A stretch of DNA of 64,000 bases from NCBI GenBank assembly GCA_947650365.1, contig OX393557.1:32422099-32486098 (forward strand), in the 5' to 3' direction. The stretch is from Chamaelirium japonicum (lineage: Eukaryota; Streptophyta; Magnoliopsida; Liliales; Melanthiaceae). The notes under the pieces were generated by a model that searched no databases, was not told the DNA's origin, and saw nothing but the letters and a program-made list of their open reading frames with translations. Of this stretch, positions 21,660 to 33,488 are shown piece by piece (position 1 is the first letter of the stretch; the number at the start of each line of letters is the position of its first letter). The translations under genes and the position numbers were made by a program.

Positions 21660-22360
21660 TGTAGGGCTGTCATCAGGCTGGGCTCCGATCTGGTCCAGAT
21701 AAGCCCAGGCCTAGCACTTATATATATAGGCAGATTTGGGTCCGGGTCCGGGCTTTGGCCCTTATGAATCTAAAATCAGTTAGTCCTACCCTAGCCCTTT
21801 GAGACCCGAGCCGGGTCCGAACGTATCCGCTTCACTGTTTCGACAAGGAGATCGGAATTCAAGAGGGCTCCGGCAAAGATAGAGGGATCCCTATCGTAAT
21901 TCGAAAGGACGTCGACGATGATCGAGGTTCCCAGCTGTAATTCAACAAGGCACCGGCGAGAATCAGAGCTTCTCGATCATCCGGAGATCGAGAGGTAATA
22001 ATAGTATTGATGTGCCGACCGGAGATCGAGGGTACTCCCTTGTATCGATTGTGGCGGTGCTATGGTTCGACGGAAGAGGGAGAGGGAAGAGAGCTCGAGG
22101 GATGGAGAGGACGAGCCTTGGAGATCAAAGAGGGCGAGATCTAGAGATCGTGGCAATACATCTCATGCCAAAAAATAGGATATAAGGAAGTGGTTTCAGA
22201 CCTTGGATCATTTCCGATCTAAGGGCTGATATAAAACTTCGCTAATTAACCTTCAGGTCCAACTTGCGAACTAGTTTTAGTGTCAATCATGGGATTGCTT
22301 ACCATCTGACAGCTACAACATAATATTGCACTATCGCATGAAACCCCCTACTGTACGTGA
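21660..22360. other. No gene seen
   Basis: A GGGTCCGGG-rich short stretch (21730-21830) is followed by unique-looking sequence rich in GATCG. I find no supported feature. Confidence 0.4.
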
Positions 22361-22362
22361 TC

Positions 22363-22469
<107 letters not shown>

Positions 22470-22470
22470 C

Positions 22471-22686
22471 TCCCTTTTTTTTTTTTTTTTGACATCGGCG
22501 GGTGTCCCGAAACCTTTCGGGCAATAGCCCACTTCAGGCTCGGACTAATCCCTCCGGGAGTGAAGCCTGACCCACTCGGCAATTCCCACTTCACTCCTAG
22601 GTAAATCGAGTGGAGGAAGAGTTGAACCCACAACCTCATCACCAAAACATCAGTTGCTTTGCCAACTCTCCAATCCCCTGGTGGGT
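22471..22686 (-). mobile_element. tRNA-derived SINE with target duplications
   Basis: On the minus strand, TTGGCAAAGCAACTG (22665-22651) fits a Pol III A box and TGGGTTCAACTC (22630-22619) fits a B box, about 35 bases apart as in tRNA genes. The body runs to an A-tail, seen on plus as T16 at 22475-22490. TCTCTCTGCCC flanks the element at 22460-22470 and 22687-22697, a direct repeat expected from LINE-type integration. The element is about 216 bp. Confidence 0.75.
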
Positions 22687-22900
22687 TCTCTCTGCCCCCT
22701 TAAGTGCAATCATGTTGGTGCGACCCAATTGGTGTGATCCGAGCATTGTGGATCGTCCAATTTAATTTGTATGACTGTGATGTATTGTTTAATTAGGTGG
22801 TACATGCATCACAACTAACATATGTTTGCTCGTTGTGGGTCGTTGGATTTAGATTATATGGCTGTGATGCATCGTTTTGGTAGTGCATACATCACAATTA

Positions 22901-22940
22901 ACGTATGGATGCTAGCGTTTGCTCGCTAGCATCCATACGT
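22901..22940. repeat. Perfect 17-bp hairpin
   Basis: The arm ACGTATGGATGCTAGCG (22901-22917) and its exact inverse (22924-22940) enclose the 6-base loop TTTGCT. Flanking sequence contains two diverged copies of a GTGATGYATYG...ACATCACAAYTAAC unit (22770-22905). Confidence 0.9.
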
Positions 22941-23086
22941 TGTGGTCCTCCATTGCATTTGTTGCACTGGGCGGGCTAGGCGGTACATGCACGCAAACAC
23001 CCATAATTGTTGTGGTCTGTTGTATATGTCGCATTACTCCATATGCATATATTACTCGTCAGGGTCATACCAAGTGGATCGAAATT

Positions 23087-23209
23087 GAGAACCCCCCCTC
23101 CCCCCCCCCCCCCAACTTAATTGGCATCCCCTCACCCCCAAATATAAGGATGGGCCTGCAGGGATGGAACCATGATTTTATATTTGGAGGCGCCAAAGCA
23201 TAACAATCT

Positions 23210-23243
<34 letters not shown>

Positions 23244-23487
23244 GCAAAGCATGATCTTTTTTTCTTTTTGTATAATAAGATTTAAGTCATTTACTATATA
23301 ATTTAAAAAAAATTATAATTGAGTGCGGCCATGTGAGGGGGGGCCATGGCCCTCCTTGGTCCACATAGTTCCGTCCTATTAGGGAGTGATTTGGTGTCAA
23401 CTCAACTTTTGGGGGGATTTAGTGCCTCCTCATCAATGGGGGGAGGGTCGGGGCTAGAATGGAGTAGCCCCCCCCCCCCCCCCCCCC
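23087..23487. repeat. Long C and G homopolymers
   Basis: C13 at 23101-23113, G29 at 23214-23242 and C20 at 23468-23487 lie within 400 bp. The sequence between them holds no credible gene. Confidence 0.9.
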
Positions 23488-23759
23488 TCCCAAAAAAAAA
23501 AAGCCCACGTAGACAGGGGATAGAGGGTATGTTGGAGATGCTCTTAGTGCATCTTCAAGGTAGGGCAGGCAATTCTGGACCCGGCCCAACAGATCCGACA
23601 CGACCTGACATAGAATTAACGGGATTGGATTTGGGTTTGGGTTAAATGGGTTTGGAACATAAATGGGTCGACACGACTAACCCGATTAGTTAATGGGTCG
23701 AGTCTGGGTTTTTGTCTCCAACCCATTTGTTCCAAGTAGATCCATTTAAAATTCAAGCA

Positions 23760-25090
23760 ACCTCCTCCGTTGGCACGTGCTTCAAAGAGGTTTTGTTGAA
23801 CCCACGAACGACTTTCAAGACACCAGTAAAACTGAAATAGAGAAAAATAGAGGAGGTCATCTCGGAGCAAAGAGGCAACACAAACGCACAGTCCTTCGGA
23901 TCAGAACTTTTGGTGTGTATTTTTCCACTGTTGAACATGGCCTTATATAGGCCTCTCTACAGTAACCGAAAGCCGAAGAAGGGTAGTAATGAGTGGCTAA
24001 AAAAAAGGCATAACATGGAGCCCATGATCGAAGGAGAAACCATGGTCTCAACCGGAATCCCTATCGTCATCTCCACCATGCATGGCTAGCCGGCTAAATC
24101 TAGTGTTTCGATTAAACCCTAGTTCTTGTAGTAGGCTACTTTATGCATGAATAGGATTATATACTTTGATTCGAACTATAGCATAAAGCTTTGATTGTTA
24201 TTGAATTATATGTTGATGGATTTCATGTTTTATGTTGAGGACATGAGATGCATTCATGAAAGTTTATTAGATCGTAATATATCATGCAATCATTTTATCT
24301 AAATTTACCATCACATGAAGGATGTGCCGTGCCTAGAGAAGATTGTCCGTGTCCCGAAAGGACGGACCGTGCCGATTGCCAGTGGCGGCTCCAGAAATTT
24401 ATATCAGTGGGGTCAAAAATTACATTAACAAATATTTTTCACGTGACAGTGAGAAATAGGGTTCGGTGAATCGATGGAGTGGGGTCAAACCAACAATTAA
24501 AACTAAATAAATTATGATAAAAATAAAAATTTAATAGATTTGAATCGGTGAGTGGGGTCAATTGACCCCACTCATCCAAATGTATAGCCGCCCATGCCGA
24601 TTGCAGACAGTTCATGCCACGTTGGAGACGTTAATGTAATTTATCACTACAATAACAAAACTCATGAATAGTCTATAAGATGGCCATGCCTAGGAAAGAC
24701 GGTCCATGCAAACTGCAGATGACCCATGTCTTTAAGCTAGGATTGTGGGATATTTCTTAAGATTCATCATTACCTCAGTAATGGCGGATCGAAGGTTCAA
24801 TCAACTGAAGAAAACCTAATTAGAATAAAGTAGGCTATTACAAAACTAGTGGTGAATTTGGCACCCTAAATCCTCCCCATCTGATAATAATACCAACTTA
24901 GTTTCTTTTAATTTTTGCTTTAATTATAATTACTAGAAAAATAATCCAAGCCTCTCACCTCCAAACTGAAACCCTAGTTAGCTCAAATCTAAGCGCTACC
25001 TTACCAGTCCTAGAGGACGACACCGGTATCAAGATCTATAAGTACAATACAATTGGCAAATATATTGGTCGTGATCGAAAACGATCATAA
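23760..25090 (+). mobile_element. Gypsy LTR-like region (5' edge uncertain)
   Basis: The stretch upstream of the primer-binding site has a TATA-like CCTTATATAGG at 23941-23951 and ends near GATCA at 25084-25088, a few bases before the PBS, as expected for a long 5' LTR. The left edge cannot be set because no second LTR of this element lies in the window, only the paralogous copy in block P2. Confidence 0.6.
24380..24596. mobile_element. hAT-type MITE with 8-bp target duplication
   Basis: The left end is CAGTGGCGGCTCC and the right end AGCCGCCCATG, inverted with small differences. CCGATTGC occurs on both sides (24372-24379 and 24597-24604), the 8-bp duplication typical of hAT. The paralogous site in block P2 (47374-47382, GACGACCGC) is empty. 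Confidence 0.82.
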
Positions 25091-25093
25091 TTT

Positions 25094-25111
25094 TAGTGTC
25101 GTTGCCGGGGA
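25094..25111 (+). promoter_or_regulatory. Retrotransposon primer-binding site (tRNA-Asp type)
   Basis: TAGTGTCGTTGCCGGGGA matches the gypsy PBS TGGCGCCGTTGCCGGGGA, complementary to the 3' end of plant tRNA-Asp, with three differences. All three are C-to-T or G-to-A changes. Confidence 0.75.
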
Positions 25112-25789
25112 TTTGACTAACGGTAGTTATAATTTGAGTCCTTCGTAGTATTTCCTTTAAAGTATTTATTTTCTTTGTACATTTTTGTAATCTCTTTTCG
25201 CTCTTTTTTCTCTTTCTTTTAAGTACTAATTTTTGTTGAACATAGAGATCACTGATTGCCTTAATCACAGATAGGTACCCTCATCTCTCCTTACTTTTAG
25301 ACTTTTCAGTCTTTTATAGATATCTTTAAATTTTGCGTAATACATCACTCACTTGTTGAATCGTAATCGCTTGCATCATATATGCAAGCACTCCTGGGAA
25401 AAGCTCGATACATACGTCCAGGTGACGTATGTGTCTGCTATCGTCCTCATTAAAAGTGGGCTTCATACAATGACTATGCTAGATTGTTAGTGCATGAACC
25501 CTTATCTAATTACGAGTAGTTTTTATTTGTCATAGTAATTTGCTCTGGCATTCTGGTTTTTTTTTACTAGTGCATGCATGCTAGGTCATGTTCGCTAAGA
25601 CCAAACTTAGTTCTACTTGACTTAGAACTTGAGCGCACCCTTACTAATATTAGATCTAAGCTTTAGGAACCAATAATGATTGGAAACATAAAAAACCTTG
25701 CGGTAGAGGAACCCAAAACCTTGAGGGTATACTTCATGCCCTCTTAATACACCTCTCCGTCATGCATTTGACTGTCCACTACTCTGGTA

Positions 25790-26270
25790 GGCAATTACGA
25801 AATAAATTCAAGCAAAATTAACATGTTACATTCCTTTCATGGACTCACCAAGGAAGATCCCTACAAGCATTTAGATGAATTCTTAGAAATGTGCATGGCT
25901 TTTAAGTTGCAAATTTAAAACTTGAATGATGAAGTCATTAGGTTGAGATTGTTCATGTTTTTTTTTAAAAGATAAAGCTAACTTCTGGCTAAACACGTTA
26001 GAAGCTAATACAATCATGGCATATTCTGAACTCCAACAAGAATTTCTAAAGAAATACTCCCCAACGAGCAACACTGTTGTAATTTTTTATGTCCAACAGA
26101 GCCAAAACAAGATTTCCTAAGCATCTCCATCCTTTTAGAAAATTTTCAAAAATTATTCAAAATCTTCATGATGAACAAATTTGTTGAACGTTTCAAAGAC
26201 CTCGCTTTCCAATCTCTTCCCACTAATTTACTCTCTAATATTCTCTTACGTTTCATGACCTTTGGACTAT
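25790..26270 (+). pseudogene. Ty3/gypsy gag fragment
   Basis: The plus strand reads LTKEDPYKHLDEFLEMCMAF, then NLNDEVIRLRLF, K-D-K-A, ELQQEFLKKYSPTN and later a NLHDEQIC-like segment, the order of the retrotransposon gag domain in plant Athila/Tat-like elements. A TAA after KLQI and a T-run frameshift near 25965 interrupt it. It lies about 700 bp after the primer-binding site on the same strand, as expected. Protease, reverse transcriptase, RNase H and integrase do not follow: the sequence leaves the element near the 126-bp minisatellite. Confidence 0.8.
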
Positions 26271-26410
26271 CAAATGAATCATTCGAATGCTCTTCAGCTT
26301 CTGAATGCTCATCTTGCATAATGGGTTTTTGGAATCTGATACTTTTTGTTAGTGCCATCTGTATATTACAATATGAACAAACTATGTCAATCTCATATTA
26401 CTTCTACAAT

Positions 26411-26760
26411 GCACCGGCGCATATGGGGATGTATTGGGTGCATATTTACTTAAAATGTACCAGCTCATTTACTATAGATAAAATACACTGATGTCGGTGC
26501 TCATATTGGATATCTTGGGTTCATATTAATTAAAAAGCATCGGCACATATGAGAATGTATTGGATTCATATTTAAATAAAATGCACCGGCATATTTACCA
26601 TAGTTAATATGCACCGGTGCTAGCGCTCGTGAGGGGATGTTTTGGGTTCATATTAATTAAAAGCACCAGATCATATGAGGAAGCATTGGATTCATATTTA
26701 ATTAAAATGCATCGGCATATTTACCGTAGTTAATATACATCGGTGCCAGTGCTCGTATGG
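26411..26760. repeat. 126-bp minisatellite, three units
   Basis: Units start GCAYCGG/GCACCAG at 26411, 26537 and 26663, each 126 bp, with the last cut at about 26760. The paralogous arrays are at 49176-49525 and the window start, with the same unit borders, so the array predates the block duplication. Confidence 0.88.
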
Positions 26761-28188
26761 GGATGTCTGCGCTGGAGCATGTTGAATGCCATGGTCGTAT
26801 GGGGACTAGGGTTTCTAAGGGCTACGTACGTTGGATGTCTTGGACTTCTAGGATTTCTAAGGGTTTCTTAAGATCTATGACCTCCGGCTATAAAACAGGT
26901 GAAGACGACAATGGATGTCAAATAGCGGCACAGTGTAAAGTGAGGAGGAGGAGTACCTTGATTGTTATGACGTTTTGAACCATAATTTTTCTTATCTTTA
27001 GCCTTTGGAACCACGAACTCTGGTGAGTAGAAGTTACAGATAAACCCTAGATGATCTTTGGTTTGAAAGAAACCCTAGATGATCTACTTTGTCTTCAGTG
27101 TCTGGAACCACGAACTCCGATGAGTAAAAGTTACAGAAAATCGAGGAAAAAGAACCGCTTTCTCTTTTTTGTTACACTTTATTGGTTTATCCACCACCGG
27201 TTACATTGTAAGGGTAAATTGGTCACAAAATAGCAACATCTGTTCGGATTTGACATTCCACACATGTGGAGGGCTAGAAAAGTAATGCAAAAAACAACCG
27301 GGTCTACCCCCAGCACTATGACAAAGTAGGGGGGCCATTCTGGGAAAAGCCTCATTGCTTTGGTTGGATAGTGCTCGATTCATTGGCTCAAGTACCATGT
27401 TGCAGCTGACATGCTCGCTGGGTTCATGAATTGCTCAAGTACCGTGTTACAGTTGACATGCTTCTTGCGTTCATAAAATGACCAAGGAGGTTTTTCCAAA
27501 AAAGGCCTCCAATTCTCATGAATTGTTGGTAATAGATCAGTTGCTTTTTGCATTACTTTTTTGACCACTTTTTTTATTTTCGTACTAAAGTACCCTCGAG
27601 ACTTATAAAGGACTTCACTCCCAATTTCAAAGGGATTTTGACTCTGCTCCATTGATGATCTATCTCCCTATTCGATCACTGATGTTTTAGGAAGAGACGT
27701 GGGGCATCCCAATTCAATTGCCATGATTGGGTCATGAGATTAATCTTAGAGGGATGCTAGTACCATGACTGATTGAAGACCACCACCCACCGTCCTTGCT
27801 CGCCCGCCCATCGTTATCGACCACCAGCGGGCACCTCATGCTGATGACGCCACCCTGTCAGCCTCCACCAGTCGCTTTCATCGTTGGCCACCACCTCCAC
27901 CGACCATCGGTTACTCATCACCGCCGCCCTGTTAGCCACCACTCGCGGTGACCGATGGGGCAGTGAGGGTGGTGGCCAGTGGCGATGGCGGTTGGTGGTG
28001 GCTAATGGGGCATCGGCATGCCGAACTTGCCTTTGTCTCTTATTTCCATCTCCCATTTCATTGTGGCACATCGTAGAATGCGCTGATGCATTTCATTTTG
28101 TTGCTGCAGTAGAATATGTTGGCGCATTAGTGAATGCTCTGGCGCACATGGGCCGACTGCTGGGATTAGTGTGTCATATATGCCAATT

Positions 28189-28765
28189 CTAGTAATGACG
28201 ATACTTGATTATGATCACATCACTAAATCTACCATCATGGCTCGTGTGCGTGTTTAGCATTTCTCGTACGGGTTTAGCATCTTCTTCGAGATAGATGCGA
28301 TGCATGTAAACAGAGGGGTTAATTCCTTTGAGGTCAGCTATTGACCAGCTGATTGCACTCTTGTGCCTTTTCAAGATGTCCACAAGATTACCTCTCAAAA
28401 AAAAAAAAAAGATGTCAACAAGATGATTCTCCTAGTAATCTAACAGGTTAGCAGCTATGATGATTAGGAGGAAATCATTTGGTCCTAGAAATACGTATTT
28501 GGGTGTTGCGGATAGCTGTTTTAGATCAAGCACAGGTGGCAAAACAATTGACGGGAGAGAAGATGTTCAAGAAGGTATTGGAATATTTTCAAATTTGGAC
28601 CTCCACGGTGGGTTGTACAATAAGGTTATGGAGTCCAGGGAAGCGATTATTCTTGCCGTATCATTTTCTAAACTTAGATCAGATTGGCTGAAGTGAGAGA
28701 GACAAGCCTCTAACGGATCATCGGTTAAGATGTAGGGGAGAGCTTCCTCGATCAAATCGTCGAAG
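28189..28765 (-). pseudogene. Ty3/gypsy pol fragment, copy in Q1
   Basis: Same fragment as 1563-2125: HKSAISWSIADLKGINPS (here G to S in the conserved IGW) and a TDDPLEACLSHF segment upstream in the protein. An extra TTCAAGAAGGTA-like insertion near 28567 separates it from the Q0 copy and keeps one frame open longer. Stops remain, so it is not functional. Confidence 0.75.
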
Positions 28766-28863
28766 ATGTTTATTTAGTAGCACTCGATATCTTGAGGTCC
28801 TTGAATTGATTAGCCGTGTTGAATACATTTAATTTTACTCTCATATTTCCAAAAGATACGTCC

Positions 28864-29272
28864 ATAAGAGCATTTCCAACCAAATCCTTCCTATCTCCAG
28901 CTCCCATCCCCCTCCTATCTACCACATGGGATGGGAGTTGGTGGAGAAAAACCTTCACGACAACCGACTTTGATCCTTCCTATCACTGGATCCCAATTGC
29001 CCAAAGTGCCACGTGCTTTGTTTTCCACCATTGACATATTTTGAATCTTTGATTCCCAAACCTCAGTCTCATTTGCCCTATTTGACACATATGTGGGTCC
29101 CACATAGGATATACTTTTTGGCTCTCAGTAGAACCGTGCGAGTCGTTCCCAGCTTCTACCACCACATACGATGTGTAGGAGCTCGTTGGAGTGAAATTTT
29201 TTTTACTAAAGAACAAAATTAGATGGTGCCATATAGGATGATAGCTTGTTGGGAGTTGGTTGGAGATGCCCC
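28864..29272. mobile_element. MITE with CATYTCCAACC-type ends, Q1 copy
   Basis: The counterpart of 2228-2636 with the same inverted ends and a handful of substitutions. It arrived before the Q duplication. Confidence 0.55.
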
Positions 29273-30056
29273 TATAAAGCTACTCCAATCCCACTCTTAT
29301 CCTACCCTCCCTACTAAAGCTACTCCAATCGAACCCCTACCCTCCCCCCATGGGGAGCCCCCCAAAAGCTGAGTTGCCACTAAATCACCACCTAATTAAT
29401 ATAAGAGGAATGCTATTCAGTCCGAAGGTTTTTCCGATTTGGTCGACCCAATTGACATGGAAGCGTGTAACCGGTGGCTGAAACCCACTAGCGATATTTA
29501 AACCTTTTACACCACCAGTTGCATGTTGCCACGTCAATCGGGCCGAGCGGAATCAGGAAAACCTTCAGGGCTGAATAGCATTGCTCTTAATATAAATAAG
29601 GATGGGGGTTAGGTGATCGGTTGGAGATGCTCTGAATGATAGCATGAGTGGATCATGTGTTCAAACTTTTTTCGTTACTATTGGTTTGTCATGCACGTAC
29701 TCACGCTAGGCCAGCAAACTTCTTTCTCACGCACGGGCTACTGACTGCCCAACAACACGTGAAACACATGTTCCTCGTTTCATGAGGATCTCCATGGATC
29801 AGAATATCCTTATTAAAAAAATAAAAAAGAAGAAGGAGAAGATGAACTCGACAGACCGACTCAGAGGGCAGTGAGCATCGCGTGACACAGTGCGCTGCGA
29901 CAGATGAGCAGACCTCTCCAACAATCTCGATCCTGTTTGGACTTTGGTCGAACAGGAGATGGGCCTCTGGTGCTTTCAGAGACTTATTCATGACCCAAGT
30001 TAGGAGGTTTCTGTGACTGGAAGGCACAAGCAGAGCTGCAACTTGGGCGAACCAAC

Positions 30057-30603
30057 CTTAACCCAACCCGAGTCCAACCCGAACCCAACCTGAATTTGGA
30101 CGGGCTAATCCGAGCCCAACCCGAATTATTTCTCCTCGACCCGACAGGACCCGACACGAAGTTAGCGGGTCTGGGTCAGGGCTAAACGGGTTCGGGTGGT
30201 AAACGGGTCGACACGATAGACTCGTTTAATAAATGGGTCGGGTCCGGGTTTAGGGTCTGGACACGGTAGACCCGGGAAGTCCCGTTTAGTATTCAACGGG
30301 TCATGTCGGGTCGGGTCGAGTCTACCAGCAATCCGATACTATAATATATAATACCAGTGGGTCTTTCGGGTCAGGTCGGGTCGAGTCGGATTGGGTCGGA
30401 TAGGGTCAACTGAATAGATCCGGGTGGTAAATGGGTCTTACCGGGTCTTATCGTGTCTACCCGTTTATTAGCGAATCAGGTACAGGTTTAGGATCTAGAT
30501 ACGATTAGTTAAACGGGTCGGATCCGGGTCTAGGGGTTTTGGACACGACACGAAACTAGACACGACACGAACCCGACACGACCCGACCAATTGCCACCCC
30601 TAG
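30057..30603. mobile_element. GGGTC-rich element, D1 copy
   Basis: The interior and right end (ATTGCCACCCCTAG) match the MITE at 20438-20933. The left end is replaced by CTTAACCCAACCCGAGTCC. AGCTGCAACTTGGG occurs on both sides (about 30032 and 30603), possibly an insertion duplication. Confidence 0.7.
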
Positions 30604-31256
30604 CTGCAACTTGGGGGGGCCAACCCGACTTTGGACGGGCTAACCGAACCCACCCCGCACAACCCAGCCAACCCGACGGGTTGGGCTTGGGCTAAGTTCA
30701 AACAATATCCTTGGGTTGGGTTGGGTCGGGGGTACAAAAAACCCTGAGTAGGGGCTTTGGGGTTTGGGGTAAAAAAAAAAAAGGGCATTGTTGGTATTAA
30801 AGGATTGTTGAGTAAGTTCAACCTAAAGGTTTTTCCGATTTCGTCATCCAGATTGACTTGCCGAGCGTGCAACTAATGGCTGAAACCCGTCATCCAGATT
30901 GACATGCCGAGCTTGCAACTAATGGCTGAAACCCACTAGCAATATTTAAGTCTTTTACACCATCAGTTGTACACTGGCACATCAATCGGGTGGAGCGGAA
31001 TCGGGAAAACCTTCGGGCTGAATAACATTATTCTTAATATAAGGATAGGGGTGAGGTGGTTGGTTGAAGATGACCTAAATGATAGCATATATGAATGGGC
31101 CATGTCTTTAAACTTTTTCCTTACTATCGGTTGGTCATGCACTCACGCTAGGCCAAAAAAAATATTTCTCACGTACGGGCTAGTGACTATCCTACAACAC
31201 GTGAAACACATGTTCCTAGCTCGTATCATGAAGACTTTCATGGATTAGAAGATTCC

Positions 31257-31448
31257 GACTACGATTTTGTTCCAATCTCCTTAGAGAGGTTGGAGCATCC
31301 GGCTCCCTCTCATTGGTCCATTCCAAGGATATGTTTGTCATTTCATACTGTATATCATGGTGAAATGACCAAAAGCCCTCAAGATGGACCAATGAGAGAG
31401 AGCGGGATGCTCCTACCTCTTTAAGGAGGTTGGAACAAAATTTTTCTC
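31257..31448. mobile_element. Mutator-type MITE, D1 copy
   Basis: 192 bp with long inverted ends (over 50 bp) starting GACTACGATTTTGTTCCAA. Flanks GAAGATTCC (31248-31256) and GAAGATTTG (31449-31457) are a decayed 9-bp target duplication, the length made by Mutator-like transposases. Confidence 0.85.
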
Positions 31449-31763
31449 GAAGATTTGTACTAAAAAAATAAGAAGAAGAAGAAGAAGCACTCGATCGACT
31501 GACTGAGCGGGGCAGTGACATCACTTGACACAGTGCGATGCGACAGATGAGTCAGATCTCTCCAATTATCCCGATCCTGTCTTGACTGTGGTCGAACAGA
31601 AGATGGGTCTCTGGTGCTATCAAAGACTCATTCATGACCCAAGTTAGGAGGTTTCTGTGACTCTACTTTTTGTGATTTTGATCTCTGTCTTTTACTCCTC
31701 TCTTATATTGCATACCAAAAAAAAAAAATTGACCACTAGAGCGTGGAAATGCTTTTGAGTTGT

Positions 31764-33488
31764 TTTTTTTTTTTTTTTTGAGAACCCCTCCTACAGGAGG
31801 GAGGGTTTGGCGGACCCTAACCAGAAGTCATTAAACAATCAAGATAACAGGTTGTTACAAAAAGAGGTAGCCTCCGGCCCAAGCTTATCTCTCCAGGGCA
31901 CAATCCAAGCACGGAAAAAGGAGACGACTGAAAGTCGCAACCTATCCTGCCCTGCCGACTTACCATTGAAAATCCTGTTATTCCGCTCAAGCCAAATAAC
32001 CCAAAGTATTGCCATGACCAAGACGTCCCATGGCTTCCGGATTGCCATCGGGATTCTCCTTCTCCTCCAAGATGTCCAGAGGCTCCTAAGGTTCCTGGGA
32101 TGCGAAGCTACACCAGCCTTGCCCTCGAAGTGGTCCCAAAGGTCCCTCGCAAACGGGCACCCAAGCAGAAGATGAGATGACGACTCCTCCGAGGCGCAGA
32201 AGGTGCAAGAAGCATCTGTCGCCTGGGGATGATGCCGCCTAATCAAGTTGGCCTTCGTTAGTATCTTGTTTCTCGAGGCCAGCAGGGAGAAAATCTGGAC
32301 TTTCGAGGGAGCTTTCGACTTCCAAATCGTCTTAGACGGTCCATACCGCTGCCCCCGAGGAAGAAGATGAGCATAGAAGGAGCGAACCGAAAAAACTCCT
32401 GACGAAGTGCCGCCCCAACGAACCACGTCTCTGACTGGCCGGAACGAAGCCGCCTGAAGAATCAAGTGAAGGTCGTGCAGCTCCCTCTGACCGTCCTGGT
32501 CCAAAGGGGAATCGAATCTCAAGCGCCACCCAACCGCACCGCGTCTCCTACTAGCCTGGGATCGGACAGAAGCTCCCCTGTTCCGGGCAACCGCAAAAAG
32601 TGATGGGAAGAGCTGCTCCAGTGGTCTGTCCCCGAGCCAAGTATCCCTCCAGAATCTGATATCCCGACCGTCACCTAGCACCAGGGTGGTAGCCCCCCTA
32701 TAAAGATCCTTGACCCTGAGAATGCCCCTCCAGAAATGGGATATCCGGCCAGACATTCTACCCCGTGTCTGCAGAGGAGAGAACCGCCTAAAATATTTAG
32801 CCAAAATGATGTCCCGCCAGGATCCCCCTGTTTCCTGCTGTAATCTCCACCATCATTTCCCTAGCATGGCAATATTGAACCTGCGGAGATCAAGAACTCC
32901 CAAACCACCCATCTTCTTCGGCAGGCAAACTTGATCCCACCTCATAAGGTTGTAACCTCCTACAGCATCCACCCCATGCCAAAGGAAAGATCTCCGAATC
33001 TTGTCAATCCGGTCAATTACCCACGACGGCAAGTAATAGAAGGAAAGATAGTAACAAGGTATTGAAGAAAGAACCGAGTTCACAAGCACCAGCCTGCCAC
33101 CCGAAGACAAAAATCTACCTTTCCAGCCTTCAAGCCTCCTCTCTATCTTGAGAATAAGCTGCTCCCAGTCCTCCCTCCTCAGTGCTCTGTCACTGATAGG
33201 CAATCCAAAATACTTCATGGGCAGGGAAGCTACCTTACAGTTGAGAAGCCTGGCCAGCCCACCACCTGCATCCTCTGAGCCAATGTAGTACAGGCTACTC
33301 TTCTGGAAGTTGATCCTAAGGCCGGAAGTCAACTCCAACCCGTAGAGGAGGACTTTGAGGGAAACCATCTGGAAGGGGCATGCCTCTGAGAATAATAGGG
33401 AGTCATCTGCATAGTGCAGGTTAGACGTGGTCCAGCCATGACCGCCCACACCTCTAACCAGGCCCTCTGCGTTCGCCTTCCGGACTGA
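31764..33488 (-). mobile_element. LINE-1: 5'-truncated LINE with 13-bp target duplication
   Basis: On the minus strand the element ends in an A-tail (T-run 31764-31779 on plus) preceded by a small hairpin (CCTCC-tac-GGAGG, near 31788-31803). GCTTTTGAGTTGT flanks it at 31751-31763 and 33489-33501. The same sequence without insert is at 37219-37231 in D2 and 41412-41424 in D3. The 5' part of ORF2 (endonuclease and early RT) is missing. Confidence 0.92.
31839..33485 (-). pseudogene. LINE ORF2 fragment: RT palm end to zinc-binding domain
   Basis: A single frame on the minus strand holds LHYADDSLLF (the RT catalytic YADD), INFQKSSLYYIG, a LPISDRALRREDWEQL stretch, GLGVLDLRRFNIAMLGK, WGGTSSGVFSVRSFY, SKVQIFSLLASRNKILTK and CTFCASEESSSHLLLGCPFA, the zf-RVT cysteine/histidine region of plant LINEs. 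It ends WVIWLERNNRIFNGKS. The only break in ~545 codons is TGA near 32850-32852, where LINE-2 has TGG (GKWWWRL). No RNase H domain follows. Near-intact coding suggests a young insertion. Confidence 0.9.

Larger units (their letters stand above)
23382..27748. repeat. Duplicated block P1 (paralogous to 44440-50524)
   Basis: From GTGATTTGGTGTCAACTC onward the order of features is the same in both blocks: homopolymer C, GGGTC-like fragment, LTR-like region, primer-binding site, gag remnant, 126-bp minisatellite and ~1 kb of non-coding sequence. Divergence is several percent with many small indels, clearly older than Q0/Q1. The end at 27748 is where P2 switches to unrelated sequence. P1 lacks LINE-2 and P2 lacks the hAT MITE. 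Confidence 0.9.
26626..30056. repeat. Duplicated block Q1 (copy of 1-3420)
   Basis: Near-identical to the first 3420 bases, including MITE, GC-rich stretch and gypsy pol remnant. It continues without a break into the D region at 30016-30056, whose first ~40 bases recur at the start of D2 and D3. The block therefore overlaps P1 (26626-27748) and D1. Confidence 0.9.

Noticed and set aside
24636-24648. CACTACAATAAC as a CACTA tip
   Set aside because: No subterminal repeats beside it, and the P2 copy reads CACTATAATAAC in continuous paralogous sequence.
26168-26491. 107-codon plus-strand ORF and its minus-strand partner
   Set aside because: It starts inside the decayed gag region in a frame other than gag and runs into the minisatellite; the P2 relative (48843-49298) is open for the same reason.
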